DNA from: UBA8437 sp964646205
Lineage (GTDB): Bacteria > Planctomycetota > Planctomycetia > Planctomycetales > Planctomycetaceae
Direction: 5' to 3'
NCBI GenBank assembly: GCA_964646205.1
Contig: CAZYAZ010000022.1
Span: 1 to 64,000, forward strand
Length of the DNA: 64,000 nucleotides
Under the pieces are notes generated by a model. That model had not been told where the DNA came from. It saw only the letters and a program-made list of their open reading frames with translations, and did not search any database. A program made the translations under genes and the position numbers. Below are positions 8,059-18,300 of this stretch, piece by piece. How positions within the stretch are numbered: position 1 is the first letter of the stretch; each line of letters begins with the position of its first letter.

Positions 8059-9779
8059 TCCCCTTCGCCGATCGGACCAAGTGTCGCCAACAACTCGTCG
8101 CGGCCCTTGCGATCGCAAAAGTCACCAAATGCCTCGCCGTTGAGACGCTCCTCACGGAAACAGGCCAGCACCGGAGACAGGGTGGGCACAATTTCCTCCA
8201 GGGGAACCAGGTCCCGGAAATTGTACGCCAACCGGCTCCCCAGCGAATTTCCGCCCAGGAAAAGCGTGTACTTGCCCATGGTCTTGCCGACCAGCCCGAT
8301 GTCGGGTGAATACGGGCGGGCACATCCGTTGGGACAACCGGTCATGTGAATCGTGATCTGCTCTTCGGCGAGCCCCTGGCGGGACAATTCGGACTCGAGT
8401 TGATCAAGAATTCCGGGCATGACCCGCTCGCTCTCGGTGATCGACAGACCACACGTCGGCAAGGCCGGACACGCCATCGACAAACGCCGAATCCCGGATC
8501 GGTCCTCGGCCGGCACCACCCCGTGATCTGCCAGGATCCGGTCAATCTCATCACGCTGTGACGATTCAATGTCACACAGCAGGATGTTCTGCTGCGCCGT
8601 CATCCGGGTTGGCATCCGGAATCTCTCAACGACCGTTCTCAAGGCCGACTTGGTCCGGTCCGTCTCGGTGTCCTGAATGCGACCGTTCTCGACATAAATT
8701 CCCAGGAAGTCGCGACCATCGCCCTGTGCATTCCAGCCCAGGTGATCCTCGACCCCGGTGACATCAGCCGGGTGAGGTTCCGCCAGCGCCCGGCCCAGAT
8801 ACTCCTCGACGGTACTCTTGAACCGCTCCATTCCCCAGCCGGCCAGCAAGTACTTCAGCCGTGCCGTCTTGCGATCGCTCCGGTTGCCGTGGTCACGGAA
8901 GACACAGACAAGTGCCCGGGCCACGTCCACCGCTTCATCAACCCCGATGAAGGCCATCTTCTGTGCAATCGTCGGAAACGTCTTGGCCGCGCTCGGGGTC
9001 ACTCCCTGTCCCCCACCAACAAACACGTTGTAACCAACCAGGCCCCCACTCTCGACGATCCCCAGTAGCCCCAGGTCGTACGTGAGAATGTCGACACAAT
9101 TGTCCTCGGGCAACGCCACACCACTCTTGAACTTTCGTGGCAGATACCGGGCCCCGTAGATCGGTTCGTCGACCGGAGTGAACTCCGTGACGTCCTGGCG
9201 GTTCCCTTCCTCGTCCTCGAGCCAGATCTCGCTGTAGGCCGTGGTACGCGGCTTGAGTTCCTCGGCGATGGCGTCCGCGGTCAGTTGCAACTGGTCGTGG
9301 ACCGGATCGTGTCGCAACGGTGCGGGACAACACATCACGTTTCGTTCAATATCTCCACACGCCCCGAAGGTCGTCAGTTGCGTCTGGTTAATCTCCCGAA
9401 TCGTCTCCTGCAGATCGTCCTTGATGATTCCGTGCAACTGCAGTCCCTGGCGACTGGTGATCCGCAACGTCTGGTTGCCGTACCGCTCGCAAAGGTCCAG
9501 TTCGGCCAAAAGGGCATCGGCTGGCACGCGTCCGCCGGGTATCCGTGTGCGGACCATAAACATAAATGCCTTGCCCTGCCTGGTCCCATCGGCATTCTTT
9601 TGCTTGCGTGCATCCCGGTTGTCCTGTTGGTACAACCCGTGGTGCTTCAGCAGGCCGGCATTGTCCTTGCTGAAATGGTCGAGTTCACCCTCAGCCAACT
9701 CGTCGGCGATCGTGCCGCGCAACTGTCGACTGTCCTCTTTGACGAATTCCGTCTTGTCTAGCTTCACCTCGTCAGACAT
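8055..9779 (-). CDS. Sulfite reductase, siroheme/4Fe-4S hemoprotein
   Basis: A 574-residue assimilatory sulfite/nitrite reductase-family hemoprotein, which carries out the six-electron reduction of sulfite to sulfide. Two homologous halves are visible. The 4Fe-4S/siroheme cysteines are Cys437 and Cys443 (ACPALPTCGLS) and Cys482 and Cys486 (TGCPNGCARP), the C-x5-C and C-x3-C pattern. Siroheme and substrate-binding basic residues occur around TLRITSRQGLQLHGI. The length fits CysI or ferredoxin-sulfite reductase; no flavoprotein subunit is nearby, so the electron donor is open. The start is ATG 9779; it is divergent from the pgpA-like gene with about 48 bases between them. Confidence 0.9.
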   Translation of the reverse strand: MSDEVKLDKTEFVKEDSRQLRGTIADELAEGELDHFSKDNAGLLKHHGLYQQDNRDARKQKNADGTRQGKAFMFMVRTRIPGGRVPADALLAELDLCERYGNQTLRITSRQGLQLHGIIKDDLQETIREINQTQLTTFGACGDIERNVMCCPAPLRHDPVHDQLQLTADAIAEELKPRTTAYSEIWLEDEEGNRQDVTEFTPVDEPIYGARYLPRKFKSGVALPEDNCVDILTYDLGLLGIVESGGLVGYNVFVGGGQGVTPSAAKTFPTIAQKMAFIGVDEAVDVARALVCVFRDHGNRSDRKTARLKYLLAGWGMERFKSTVEEYLGRALAEPHPADVTGVEDHLGWNAQGDGRDFLGIYVENGRIQDTETDRTKSALRTVVERFRMPTRMTAQQNILLCDIESSQRDEIDRILADHGVVPAEDRSGIRRLSMACPALPTCGLSITESERVMPGILDQLESELSRQGLAEEQITIHMTGCPNGCARPYSPDIGLVGKTMGKYTLFLGGNSLGSRLAYNFRDLVPLEEIVPTLSPVLACFREERLNGEAFGDFCDRKGRDELLATLGPIGEGE

Positions 9780-9827
9780 CAGGAGCGAGTTTCCGTGTGG
9801 ATGAAGGAGTGAGTTCACTGGTAAGAC

Positions 9828-10430
9828 GTGAGTATACTCGCCGTCGAAAGGGCTGAACAGTTGAGCAACGACAACCACAAACTTCCCCGCACCCTGACCG
9901 AACACCTGGTACTGCTGTTGGCCACTGGGCTGGGGACAGGCCGATCCCCCTGGGCTCCAGGCACCGTCGGCAGCGGACTGGGATTGGCCTGGGCCTGGGT
10001 GGTCGCCTCGCTCCCCCAGTCTTTTTCGACCGACTCATCGCCCGGACTGCCCGTCCTGGGCCTGCTGGCAACCCTGGCCGCCGCCGCTGCCGCGATTCCT
10101 GTCTGCACGCGGGCGTGCCGACTCCTGGACCTCAAGGATCCCGGCCAGGTGGTTCTCGACGAAATCGTCGCCGTCCCCCTCGTCTTTGGCTGTGGCCTGT
10201 TGCCGACAGACCTGGTGTGGCTGGCCACGGGCTTTGTCGTCTTCAGGATCTTCGACATCCTCAAGCCGCCACCGATCGTCCAGGCCGAACGGCTCCCCGA
10301 CGGCACTGGAATCGTGGCCGACGACATGGTCGCCGGTCTTTGTGCCGGGCTGGTGCTGTGGGGCCTGCACGCAACCTACCGGGGCCTCCTGGCCGCCGGT
10401 GACTTGTTGCCACCCACGTCGTTTGGTTAA
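9828..10430 (+). CDS. pgpA: Phosphatidylglycerophosphatase A
   Basis: A 200-residue membrane phosphatase that dephosphorylates phosphatidylglycerophosphate to phosphatidylglycerol. The family motifs are all present: LGTGRSPWAPGTVGS near the N-terminus, DPGQVVLDEIVAV in the middle, FRIFDILKPPPI and GIVADDMVAG near the C-terminus. About four membrane helices are visible. The start is uncertain: GTG 9828 gives a leader of normal length, while TTG 9861 would leave more room for a promoter (a TATACT lies at 9833-9838). folD follows 70 bases downstream on the same strand. Confidence 0.88.
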   Translation: MSILAVERAEQLSNDNHKLPRTLTEHLVLLLATGLGTGRSPWAPGTVGSGLGLAWAWVVASLPQSFSTDSSPGLPVLGLLATLAAAAAAIPVCTRACRLLDLKDPGQVVLDEIVAVPLVFGCGLLPTDLVWLATGFVVFRIFDILKPPPIVQAERLPDGTGIVADDMVAGLCAGLVLWGLHATYRGLLAAGDLLPPTSFG

Positions 10431-10500
10431 CTGCCCGACGGCCTCGCCGACAACCGGCCGAGGAATGGACTCCAGCGGAAATCAACCGGGAGGGGCACAC

Positions 10501-11364
10501 GTGGCGGCGACGATTATTGATGGCAAGGCGATCGCAGCAACCATCCGAGAGGAACTCGCGGTCGACGTCTCCGCCTTCCACGCGAGCAGCGGCGTCACCC
10601 CTCACCTGGCAGCAGTCCTGGTCGGTGACGACCCGGCCAGCGCAGTCTACGTCCGCAACAAGCAGAGGGCCTGCGAAAAGACTGGTATCGCCAGCACACT
10701 GCATCGACTCGATGCGGACACGTCCGAGGACGAACTCCTCGACCTCGTTGGACAACTCAACAACGATCCCCAGATCCACGGGATCCTCTGTCAACTGCCA
10801 CTACCTGAGCAGATCAGTGAGCAGGCCGTGCTGGACGCCGTGTCTCCCGACAAGGACGTCGACTGTTTTCATCCGGAAAACGTCGGACTCATCGCCCAGG
10901 GGCGTCCCCGTTTCCTGCCCTGCACCCCCCATGGAATCCAGCAATTGCTGGTACGAACAGCCGTGGAAACCTCCGGAGCACACGTCGTTGTGCTCGGACG
11001 CAGTGACATCGTTGGAAAGCCCATGGGGCTACTGATGGTGCAAAAAGCCGAAGGGGCCAACTCCACGGTGACCCTCTGTCATAGTCGCACACGCAATTTG
11101 CCGGAAATTGCTGCAACTGCCGACATCCTGGTTGCCGCGATCGGCCGGGCCCGTTTCGTCACCGCCGAGATGGTCAAACCCGGTGCAGTTGTGATCGACG
11201 TCGGCATCAATCGTGTTGACGACAAGCTGGTCGGAGACGTCGACTACGAGCCGGTTGCCGAGATTGCAGGTTCCATCACCCCGGTCCCTGGTGGAGTCGG
11301 GCCGATGACAATTGCCATGCTGCTTCAAAACACGCTGACCGCCGCAAGAGAATTGCACGGCTAG
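10501..11364 (+). CDS. folD: Bifunctional methylenetetrahydrofolate dehydrogenase/cyclohydrolase
   Basis: A 287-residue FolD interconverting 5,10-methylene-, methenyl- and 10-formyl-tetrahydrofolate with NADP, feeding purine and formyl-Met synthesis. The signatures are YVRNKQRACEKTGI (catalytic Tyr and Lys), GILCQLPLP, DKDVDCFHPENVG, GRSDIVGKPMG (nucleotide-binding loop) and the C-terminal PVPGGVGPMTIAML. The start is GTG 10501, with GGAGGG a few bases upstream. An ATG at 10465 is an alternative. The stop TAG is shared as CTAG with the convergent lipoprotein gene. Confidence 0.95.
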   Translation: MAATIIDGKAIAATIREELAVDVSAFHASSGVTPHLAAVLVGDDPASAVYVRNKQRACEKTGIASTLHRLDADTSEDELLDLVGQLNNDPQIHGILCQLPLPEQISEQAVLDAVSPDKDVDCFHPENVGLIAQGRPRFLPCTPHGIQQLLVRTAVETSGAHVVVLGRSDIVGKPMGLLMVQKAEGANSTVTLCHSRTRNLPEIAATADILVAAIGRARFVTAEMVKPGAVVIDVGINRVDDKLVGDVDYEPVAEIAGSITPVPGGVGPMTIAMLLQNTLTAARELHG

Positions 11365-12254
11365 CGGAGCAGACGGCGAGTCACCAAATCGATGGGTCCC
11401 GAGCCCAGGCCACGCGGGACCTCCCAGGTCGACGCCGGGATCGGTGACGGATTGATCTCGACCTCCTTCAACCTGACCACCAGCGACAATTCCGCCTCGG
11501 GCCAATCCAGCTCAATTCGTCGTGGAACGACGATTCCAGTCTCGGGGTCGGCACGATGGTCCGACAGCTTGGCCACCGCGATCAGGCGAGCGGTCTCGTC
11601 GTACAACGACTGTTCGACCACGACCCCCAGGCAGGTGTCCACGACCAGTCGACGTCGAACCATGTTCCCGCGAGGTGAACGTCGCTCGGCAACCAGCGTC
11701 AGGCGATGTTGAGCTGGCCGTGAATCCGCCACGCTCCATTCCCCTTCGGCCAACGGCGACACGCCCAGGGCCTCGATCAACCAGTCGGGTTCGAACGGCA
11801 ACGAGAGTTGCTTGCGAACCTGGGACAGATCGTCGTGGCCCACCGTGACCACATAGGGTTGTTCACTCCGTCGAATCCAGAACCAGAAACGTTCGGCGTT
11901 GGACCCCAGGTCGACTTCGTTGGCTCCCAGCAAGGTGGCCCGCAAACGAAATTGCCGAGGCCGGGCGACCGCGATGTTGGCAGACAGTGTCACCGGCAAG
12001 CCACCCTCGGCCCGCGCACGAATGCTGGCCGATGTCGACCTCCACGAATACACCCGATCCGCGTTTTCATTCAGGTGAGCGATCACCTGCTGCGGTGTCG
12101 CATCTTCGGACAACTGGCACTCGGGCGGGCAGTATGGGCACCAACGGACCTGTTCACACAGCGCACGACACCCCACCGACGGCAACAACACCGCCAAGGC
12201 CAACAGCAGTCGAACCCGGCGACCGCTAGCTCCACTCGTGCTGCATCTGCTCAT
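11361..12254 (-). CDS. Lipoprotein with LolA/LolB-like appearance
   Basis: About 297 residues. An ATG at 12254 gives a 29-residue signal, with a basic GRRVRLLLALAVLLPSVGC segment ending in the lipobox SVGC. The mature part begins with cysteine-rich CEQVRWCPYCPPEC, unusual for a lipoprotein and possibly forming disulfides or a metal site. It continues with a long antiparallel beta region (ANIAVARPRQFRLRATLLG, then VVTVGHDDLSQVRKQL) like that of lipoprotein carriers and DUF4292-type proteins. The start overlaps the upstream 174-codon gene by 29 bases. The family assignment is by pattern only. Confidence 0.6.
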   Translation of the reverse strand: MSRCSTSGASGRRVRLLLALAVLLPSVGCRALCEQVRWCPYCPPECQLSEDATPQQVIAHLNENADRVYSWRSTSASIRARAEGGLPVTLSANIAVARPRQFRLRATLLGANEVDLGSNAERFWFWIRRSEQPYVVTVGHDDLSQVRKQLSLPFEPDWLIEALGVSPLAEGEWSVADSRPAQHRLTLVAERRSPRGNMVRRRLVVDTCLGVVVEQSLYDETARLIAVAKLSDHRADPETGIVVPRRIELDWPEAELSLVVRLKEVEINPSPIPASTWEVPRGLGSGPIDLVTRRLLR

Positions 12255-12750
12255 TGAGCTGATCCTGCAGTCCCTCGATTTCATCATCGGCCAACTTGCA
12301 ATCGGGCACGTCGAACTGCCCCTCGCCTCCCGCTCCCGTGAACTCGAGCACCTCCCGGTCTCCAACCAGCCGGGAGCCATCCAGCTTGAGACGACGTTTT
12401 TGCAACAACAGGAGCGCCAGCACGTAACGCAATTTCTGATCGGTCGGGTCGGCATGTTCGGTGAGATGACCGTCGGACAGATTCCCCAGCCGCTCACTGA
12501 GTTGCTCGAAGTAACGCATCAGGCCATCGGGATCCAATGGCCTGACCCCACTCGATTCCGGCTCGGGAACCAGGCAACGCCACTGCCCGACAACCCCGTG
12601 TGGGGGCCCCGGCCAGTCGGCTTCACAATAATCCAGCCGGACAAGTTCGCCGTCTCGCTCCACCAAGACCGAGACACAAACAGTGTTCGGTTCAAGACGT
12701 TCGCCACCGTGTGCGCAAGTCTTGCCGACCGGTTTGAGATGGTAATCCAT
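12226..12750 (-). CDS. Planctomycete-type conserved small protein of unknown function
   Basis: 174 residues. The N-terminal third reads TCAHGGERLEPNTVCVSVL, then LVRLDYCEADWPGPP. This is the same architecture as uncharacterised planctomycete proteins in which a 'C-x2-G-x-x-L-x-P' start is followed by a 'DY...W.GPP' strand. The C-terminal part contains KLRYVLALLLLQKRRLKLDG, a helix-strand pattern also typical of that family, then an acidic tail. No signal peptide is visible, so it is probably cytoplasmic. It is transcribed with, and overlaps, the lipoprotein gene downstream. Function is unknown. Confidence 0.65.
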   Translation of the reverse strand: MDYHLKPVGKTCAHGGERLEPNTVCVSVLVERDGELVRLDYCEADWPGPPHGVVGQWRCLVPEPESSGVRPLDPDGLMRYFEQLSERLGNLSDGHLTEHADPTDQKLRYVLALLLLQKRRLKLDGSRLVGDREVLEFTGAGGEGQFDVPDCKLADDEIEGLQDQLNEQMQHEWS

Positions 12751-12903
12751 GGCCCCCCATTCGCAGCAGATCGTGCGAGGCGGGAATGTAGTTCAGCTCT
12801 GCCTGGCCAACAAGAGCGATTCCGACTCCAACGTCTATCAACCATCCCCGTATACTGGTTGGTGACACCGCGTCGGAACGAGCCTTGATCGGTCCAGAGT
12901 TTC

Positions 12904-15288
12904 ATGAAGCAGTTCCTCGAGTGGTACCTTGGTGTGCCCCCGGCAATCCCTGGGCAGGAAACCCGCTGGCAATGGTCCTTCGAACTGCCCTGGCCTGGCT
13001 CGTGGTCCCCACTGTGGGCCGGACTCGTGGGCAGTTGCCTGTTGGTGATGGTTGTCTGGATCTATCTGCGTGACACCAGACGATTGCCCTCAAGGACACG
13101 TTTCGGGCTGATCGGAACCAGGCTGCTCGCCACCGCCTGTGTGCTATTGTGCCTGACGAACGCCGCCATCCTGATCCAGCGAACCGGGGCCCCGGTGGTG
13201 GCGATTTTGCTGGACACGTCGGCCAGCATGGGACTGGAAGACCGCTACCAAGCACCTCGTCGTGGTCGTCGGATCGCTCAACTGGCTGGCACCCGACGAC
13301 CAACACGGCTCAACCTCGCCAAAAACCTGTTGACCCAGGATGAGGGACGATTGCTCGAGGAGATATCAAAACGTTTCCAGGTTCGGGTCTATGCTTTTGA
13401 CACCCAGGCCCGGCCACTCAGCCTGCCCGATGAAACGCCGTCACAAATTGTCGAGCGAATTCAACGACTGACGGCATCAGGCACCGACACGCGGCCTGGT
13501 CCCTCCGTCCGCCAGGTGCTCGAAGAATTCCGTGGCGAACCGCCCGCCGCGATCGTCCTGGTCACCGACGGAATCCCCAGCACCTCCTCGGAGGATGGTC
13601 TCGTGGCGGCTGCACCTGCCGCGAGACAACAACTGGTGCCATTGGTTTCCGTTGCCGTGGGCAGCCGTTTGCCGGCTCGCGACCTTCACCTGCTCGAACC
13701 ACAAGTCGACGACATCGCCCTGATCGACAACCCCCTGGCCATCCAGGTTGACCTGCAAGCCTACGGCCTGGCAGGGCAATCCACCACAATCCGGATGACT
13801 CTCGAAGGTGATGAACAACCTGTGGCCGAAGAAACCGTGCTCCTGCGAGGCGATGGGCAGCGACAATCGGTCGAACTCAACTGGATTCCCCAGCGGGAAG
13901 GAGACCATCTTCTGACCATCGAGGCGGCCCCCCTGGACAACGAAACCAACCGTGAGAACAACCGCCACCACCGACTGATCCGTGTGCGGCGGGAACGAAT
14001 CCGAGTGCTGCTGGCCGACCGGACACCGCGGTGGGAGTTCCGATTCCTCAAGCAACTGTTGTCCCGTGACCCGGGCATCGCGCTGGCCAGTGTCCTGCAG
14101 GACGCGGACCCCGAATCAGTCGAAGACGCACCATCCACCCACGAGTATTTCCCGGTCGACCGGGACGAACTGTTTGAATTCGACGTGGTGATTCTCGGAG
14201 ACATCGACCCGGGATTCCTCAGCCAGGGCACCCAGCAGAACCTGAGGGATTTTGTCCGGGAAGCCCGCGGCGGATTGATCCTGATTGCCGGAACCGACCA
14301 CAACCCGATCGCCTACCGGGACACACCGTTGGAAGATCTCGTCCCGGTTGACCTCACCACCCTGCGGGCACCCGACCCCGCCGAACTGTCCGGCCCCTGG
14401 CAAGGACGCCTGACGACCACCGCGGTCGAAACGACACCCCTGTTCGGTTCACGGGCAGATCTCAAACAAATCGGCCTGCAGGTCAGTCAACTTCCTCCAT
14501 TGCACTGGCTGTTGGAAATCCCTCGAACCAAACCCGGAGCTGTCGTGCTACTGGAATGTACCAACGGCACTGCCAACGGGCCCGCTCATCCGGCCGTCCT
14601 GCTCCAGCGGTACGGAGCCGGCAGCGTGTTGTTTCATGCAACCGATGAACTCTGGCGTTGGCGACTCCGGCACGGACACGCGATGCACAACCGCTACTGG
14701 ATCCAGGCAATCCGACTGCTCGGTCGGGCTCGTCTGCTCGGCCAGACACGCACGGCTGAATTGACTGTCGACCGGACGGAATACGCTCCGGGCGAGGCGA
14801 CCACACTCCAATTGAGGTTCTTCGCGACAGCCGCCGTGCCCGACGTTGAGCAATCCCCGATCGTCCGAGTCGAACAACAGGGCGGAACCCCTCGAGACAT
14901 CTCGCTCAAACCAGTTGACGGTGGCGCTGGCCTCTTTTCCGCAACCGTGACCAACCCCGGGCCTGGCAACTACCACGCCTGGGTCCGGTCGCCCGGCTTC
15001 AGTGAAGCGCCTCCCGCAACGGACTATCGCGTCGTTCTCGACGACCGAGAATTCCGCAAACGGGCCGTGGCCATTGAAGAACTCACTCAGGCCGCCCAGC
15101 AAACCCAGGGGCTCGCCGTCAACGTCGAAGATGCGGGAAATCTCGACAAACTGCTACCACCGGGTGACCCTGTCGCACTGGGAGTCGATGACCCCATACG
15201 GCTCTGGAACCGATGGGAATTGTTGGTGATTTTCGTGACAGCGTTGACCGTCGAGTGGCTCTGGCGAAGAAAATCACGCTTGGTATGA
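12904..15288 (+). CDS. Membrane-anchored VWA-domain protein (glutamine amidotransferase-like)
   Basis: 794 residues. Two membrane helices lie near the N-terminus (about 36-56 and 68-92). A von Willebrand A domain follows, with a MIDAS motif DTSASM at residues 104-109 and LVTDGIPST further on. Next come a beta-rich domain (about 260-370), a region like the glutamine amidotransferase-like fold of these proteins (VVILGDIDP, GGLILIAGT), another beta domain, and a C-terminal helix WELLVIFVTALTVEWLWRRK. It shares this plan with the protein at 39610-41901. The coiled-coil gene follows after 37 bases. In planctomycetes such proteins belong to BatA/MoxR-linked envelope modules; the role is unproven. 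Confidence 0.8.
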   Translation: MKQFLEWYLGVPPAIPGQETRWQWSFELPWPGSWSPLWAGLVGSCLLVMVVWIYLRDTRRLPSRTRFGLIGTRLLATACVLLCLTNAAILIQRTGAPVVAILLDTSASMGLEDRYQAPRRGRRIAQLAGTRRPTRLNLAKNLLTQDEGRLLEEISKRFQVRVYAFDTQARPLSLPDETPSQIVERIQRLTASGTDTRPGPSVRQVLEEFRGEPPAAIVLVTDGIPSTSSEDGLVAAAPAARQQLVPLVSVAVGSRLPARDLHLLEPQVDDIALIDNPLAIQVDLQAYGLAGQSTTIRMTLEGDEQPVAEETVLLRGDGQRQSVELNWIPQREGDHLLTIEAAPLDNETNRENNRHHRLIRVRRERIRVLLADRTPRWEFRFLKQLLSRDPGIALASVLQDADPESVEDAPSTHEYFPVDRDELFEFDVVILGDIDPGFLSQGTQQNLRDFVREARGGLILIAGTDHNPIAYRDTPLEDLVPVDLTTLRAPDPAELSGPWQGRLTTTAVETTPLFGSRADLKQIGLQVSQLPPLHWLLEIPRTKPGAVVLLECTNGTANGPAHPAVLLQRYGAGSVLFHATDELWRWRLRHGHAMHNRYWIQAIRLLGRARLLGQTRTAELTVDRTEYAPGEATTLQLRFFATAAVPDVEQSPIVRVEQQGGTPRDISLKPVDGGAGLFSATVTNPGPGNYHAWVRSPGFSEAPPATDYRVVLDDREFRKRAVAIEELTQAAQQTQGLAVNVEDAGNLDKLLPPGDPVALGVDDPIRLWNRWELLVIFVTALTVEWLWRRKSRLV

Positions 15289-15325
15289 TCGCCGCAATAC
15301 GCTCCGTCTTTGGTTCGCTCTGCAC

Positions 15326-18300
15326 ATGAATGCTCCTTTTCTGGCACCTCTGCAGCGACTCCGCCGCCGTGCCCGCCGGGTGCTGCTCATGCGAGGAATC
15401 GGACTGGTTCTGTCGGCGAGCATCACCAGCACCACCGTCGCCGTGGCATTGGACTGGCTCATCCACCTGGACGACACCAGGCAACGCGGCCTGCTTTTGC
15501 TGGGAGTACTTCTGGTCCACGTGGCTGCCACGTGGCGTTGGCTAATCGTTCCGTTGTCAGCCCCTTTGAGCGACCTGGCGCTGGCAGCCCGCATCGAGCA
15601 GAGATTCCCTGTCCTTCGGGACCAACTCTCAAGCGGTCTCCAATTTGTCCACGATCACAACGCTCCGACAACAGGATCGGCGACATTGAAACAGGGGGTG
15701 ATCGATTCAGCGGTCGAGACTCTGCACCGTGTCGACATCGACACGGTGATCGAACGCAGGACCGCTGACATTCCGGTACTGCTTGCAGCCGGATCCATCG
15801 TCGTGGGACTGGCATTGGCCGCTGGCAATCCACTCGACGTCAACACCGGGCTGAGTCGCCTTTTCGTTCTTTCTGCCGACCAATGGCCCCGGAAAGTGGA
15901 CCTCCAGTTTCTCGACTCGTCACAAGCACCGGCATCCTGGAACGACCGCCGCGGTGTGAGACTACCGGCAGGCGAATCCATTCCGCTGCGCGTTATCAAC
16001 ACCCGCGGAGATCTGCCAGACGATTCGGTAATCGAACTTCGTCACGCCGCCAACCGGCGTGATGCCGCCCGCTTGCTGGCGGTACAATCGCTGGACCGCT
16101 CGCCTCGAACCGACACCACCACCATTGGCTCGAGTGTCCTGGTCCCGCCGGAGGGGTTTGAAGCCCTGGAGTTCCGAGCCCGGGGCGGTGACGACGAGAC
16201 ACCGTGGATTCCCCTGGCGATCATCCCCCCTCCGCTCATCGAATCCCTCCAGGTCACCCTGCATCCCCCCGCCTACACGACGAGAAGCACCCGGGCATTG
16301 CCCGAAGGACACGGCGACATCGAAGCGTGGATCGGCACCCGGGCCACGATCACCGCCGTCATCAATCAACCAATTCGCCAGGCCACCCTGGTCCGTGGCG
16401 ACCAACCCGCGTTGCCAGTTTCCATAGCCAGCGATGGTCGGCATCTCACGACGGAATTCACCATTCAGACCCCCGGAGTCTCCACCTGGTTCCTGGCACT
16501 GGTCGATCGCGAGGGATTGACCGTCGAACGTCCCGAGCAATTTGAACTTCGGGGACGACTGGACCGGTTGCCCGAAGTTGAGATGGTCGAACCACATGGC
16601 AACACTCTCGTCACTCCTCAAGCCCAGGTGCCACTGACCATCACGGCCCACGACGACCTGGGACTGGCCGATGTGCACCTGGTGATCCGCCCGATCAACG
16701 CTCCTGGTGCCGTTGAAAAGAGGATTCTCCTGCACGGACCTCATCCCGGTGAGGGGCTATTGCAAATCGACTTCTCATGGCAGTTGGCAGATGAATCACT
16801 GGTGGCGGGCATGGAATTCGACGTCCACGTCGAAGCGACCGACACCTGTGACGTCGAGGGACCTCGAATTGGACGTTCGGCAACCCGGACCATCTCTATC
16901 GTCAGCCTCGCAGCAAAACGCGATCAACTCGATGCCAGACAGGCTGTGTTGCTGGAACAACTCACCAGGGTTCTCCATCGCCAGCGGCAGACAGCGGCAC
17001 AGGTCGAGTTGCTTTCGATCCAGTGCGAAACAACCGGCCGCCTGCGTCCGGGCGATCGCGAGACCCTGCTGGCAACAGAGGTCAACCAGCAGCAACTCGA
17101 TGCACAACTGGCAGCGACCGACAGTGCCTTGACCACGCTCGCTCGAGCCATGCGGCAGGAACGGAAAGACAATCGGATCGACGACCGTGGTGCCATCGGA
17201 GACCTCAAGCGGATCATCGACAGCCTGGAAGATCTGAGCACCCAGGAGATTCCCGAACTCGAAGCCACTTTCGCCAACGCCCGACGACAACTCGACTCGA
17301 CTCCCACCACGAATCCCGAACACACCCTCAAAACAATCCACGATCTCCAGCTTCGCGTGATCACTGTCCTCGGCCAACTCGTCGAGACTGTCGCTCCGTC
17401 CCAGGATCGGCGTGAGCGACTCGGCGAAGCCCGCCAGATCATTGACCAACAACAACAACTGCTCGACGACACAGCCTCACGTCCCGAAGAGACGCTCGAC
17501 CAATCCCCTCAACAACTGGCCAGGCAACACCAGGCCGACTTGCGCAGGATGGCCAGTCAACAACACACCCTGGCCGAGCGACTGGATCGACTTGGACGTC
17601 GAATTCAGCCCGAACACCCAGGAGAAGATCGAGCCCAGCAAACTGCTCAACGGCTGAAACTCGCACTCGACATCCTTCACAAGTCCGGAACCGTCGCAGC
17701 GATGAGAGAGTCGGCTGCCCACATCCGGGAAAACCACATCGGCGAAGCCCAGCAAAACCAACAGCAGATTCTCAAACAACTCGGCCAGTTGGAACGGTCG
17801 CTCCAGGACGATGCAACAAGTACCGCAAAGGACAACCTGTCCCGGATCGACCACCTGCTCATCCGGATCCGCCAACTCATCAAGGCGCAGTCGGCGCTGC
17901 GAATCGATACGGGCCGCGACGATGGCCAGCCCACCCCCGGACCGAACAGGCCGCGATTGGAAACACGACAAGCCGGCCTGTGCCGCAATGCACAACAGAT
18001 CGTCGACATGATCAGACCTCTTGGATTGCCCGAGGGCAAAGCCAGGGCCCGTCAAGTGGCCGATACAATGACACTCGCGATTGAGGCCATCGGGAAGTCC
18101 AAGCCAACCGTCTCCACTTTCCAGGCGACCGCCATCGAGCAACTCGAATTGCTGGAACGACTGGTCACCAAACAACGACGCCAGATAGCCACCACACTCG
18201 ACGCCGAACAGATTCGCAGAGCCTACCAGGACCTCCAGCGAGTGAGGACACTCCAGGAACAACTGTCAGGACAGACAAGGGGACTCGAGGAGCAACGCCT

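Noticed and set aside
12828..12856. TATACT as -10 box before the VWA gene
   Set aside because: No acceptable -35 box at the right distance, so no promoter is called.
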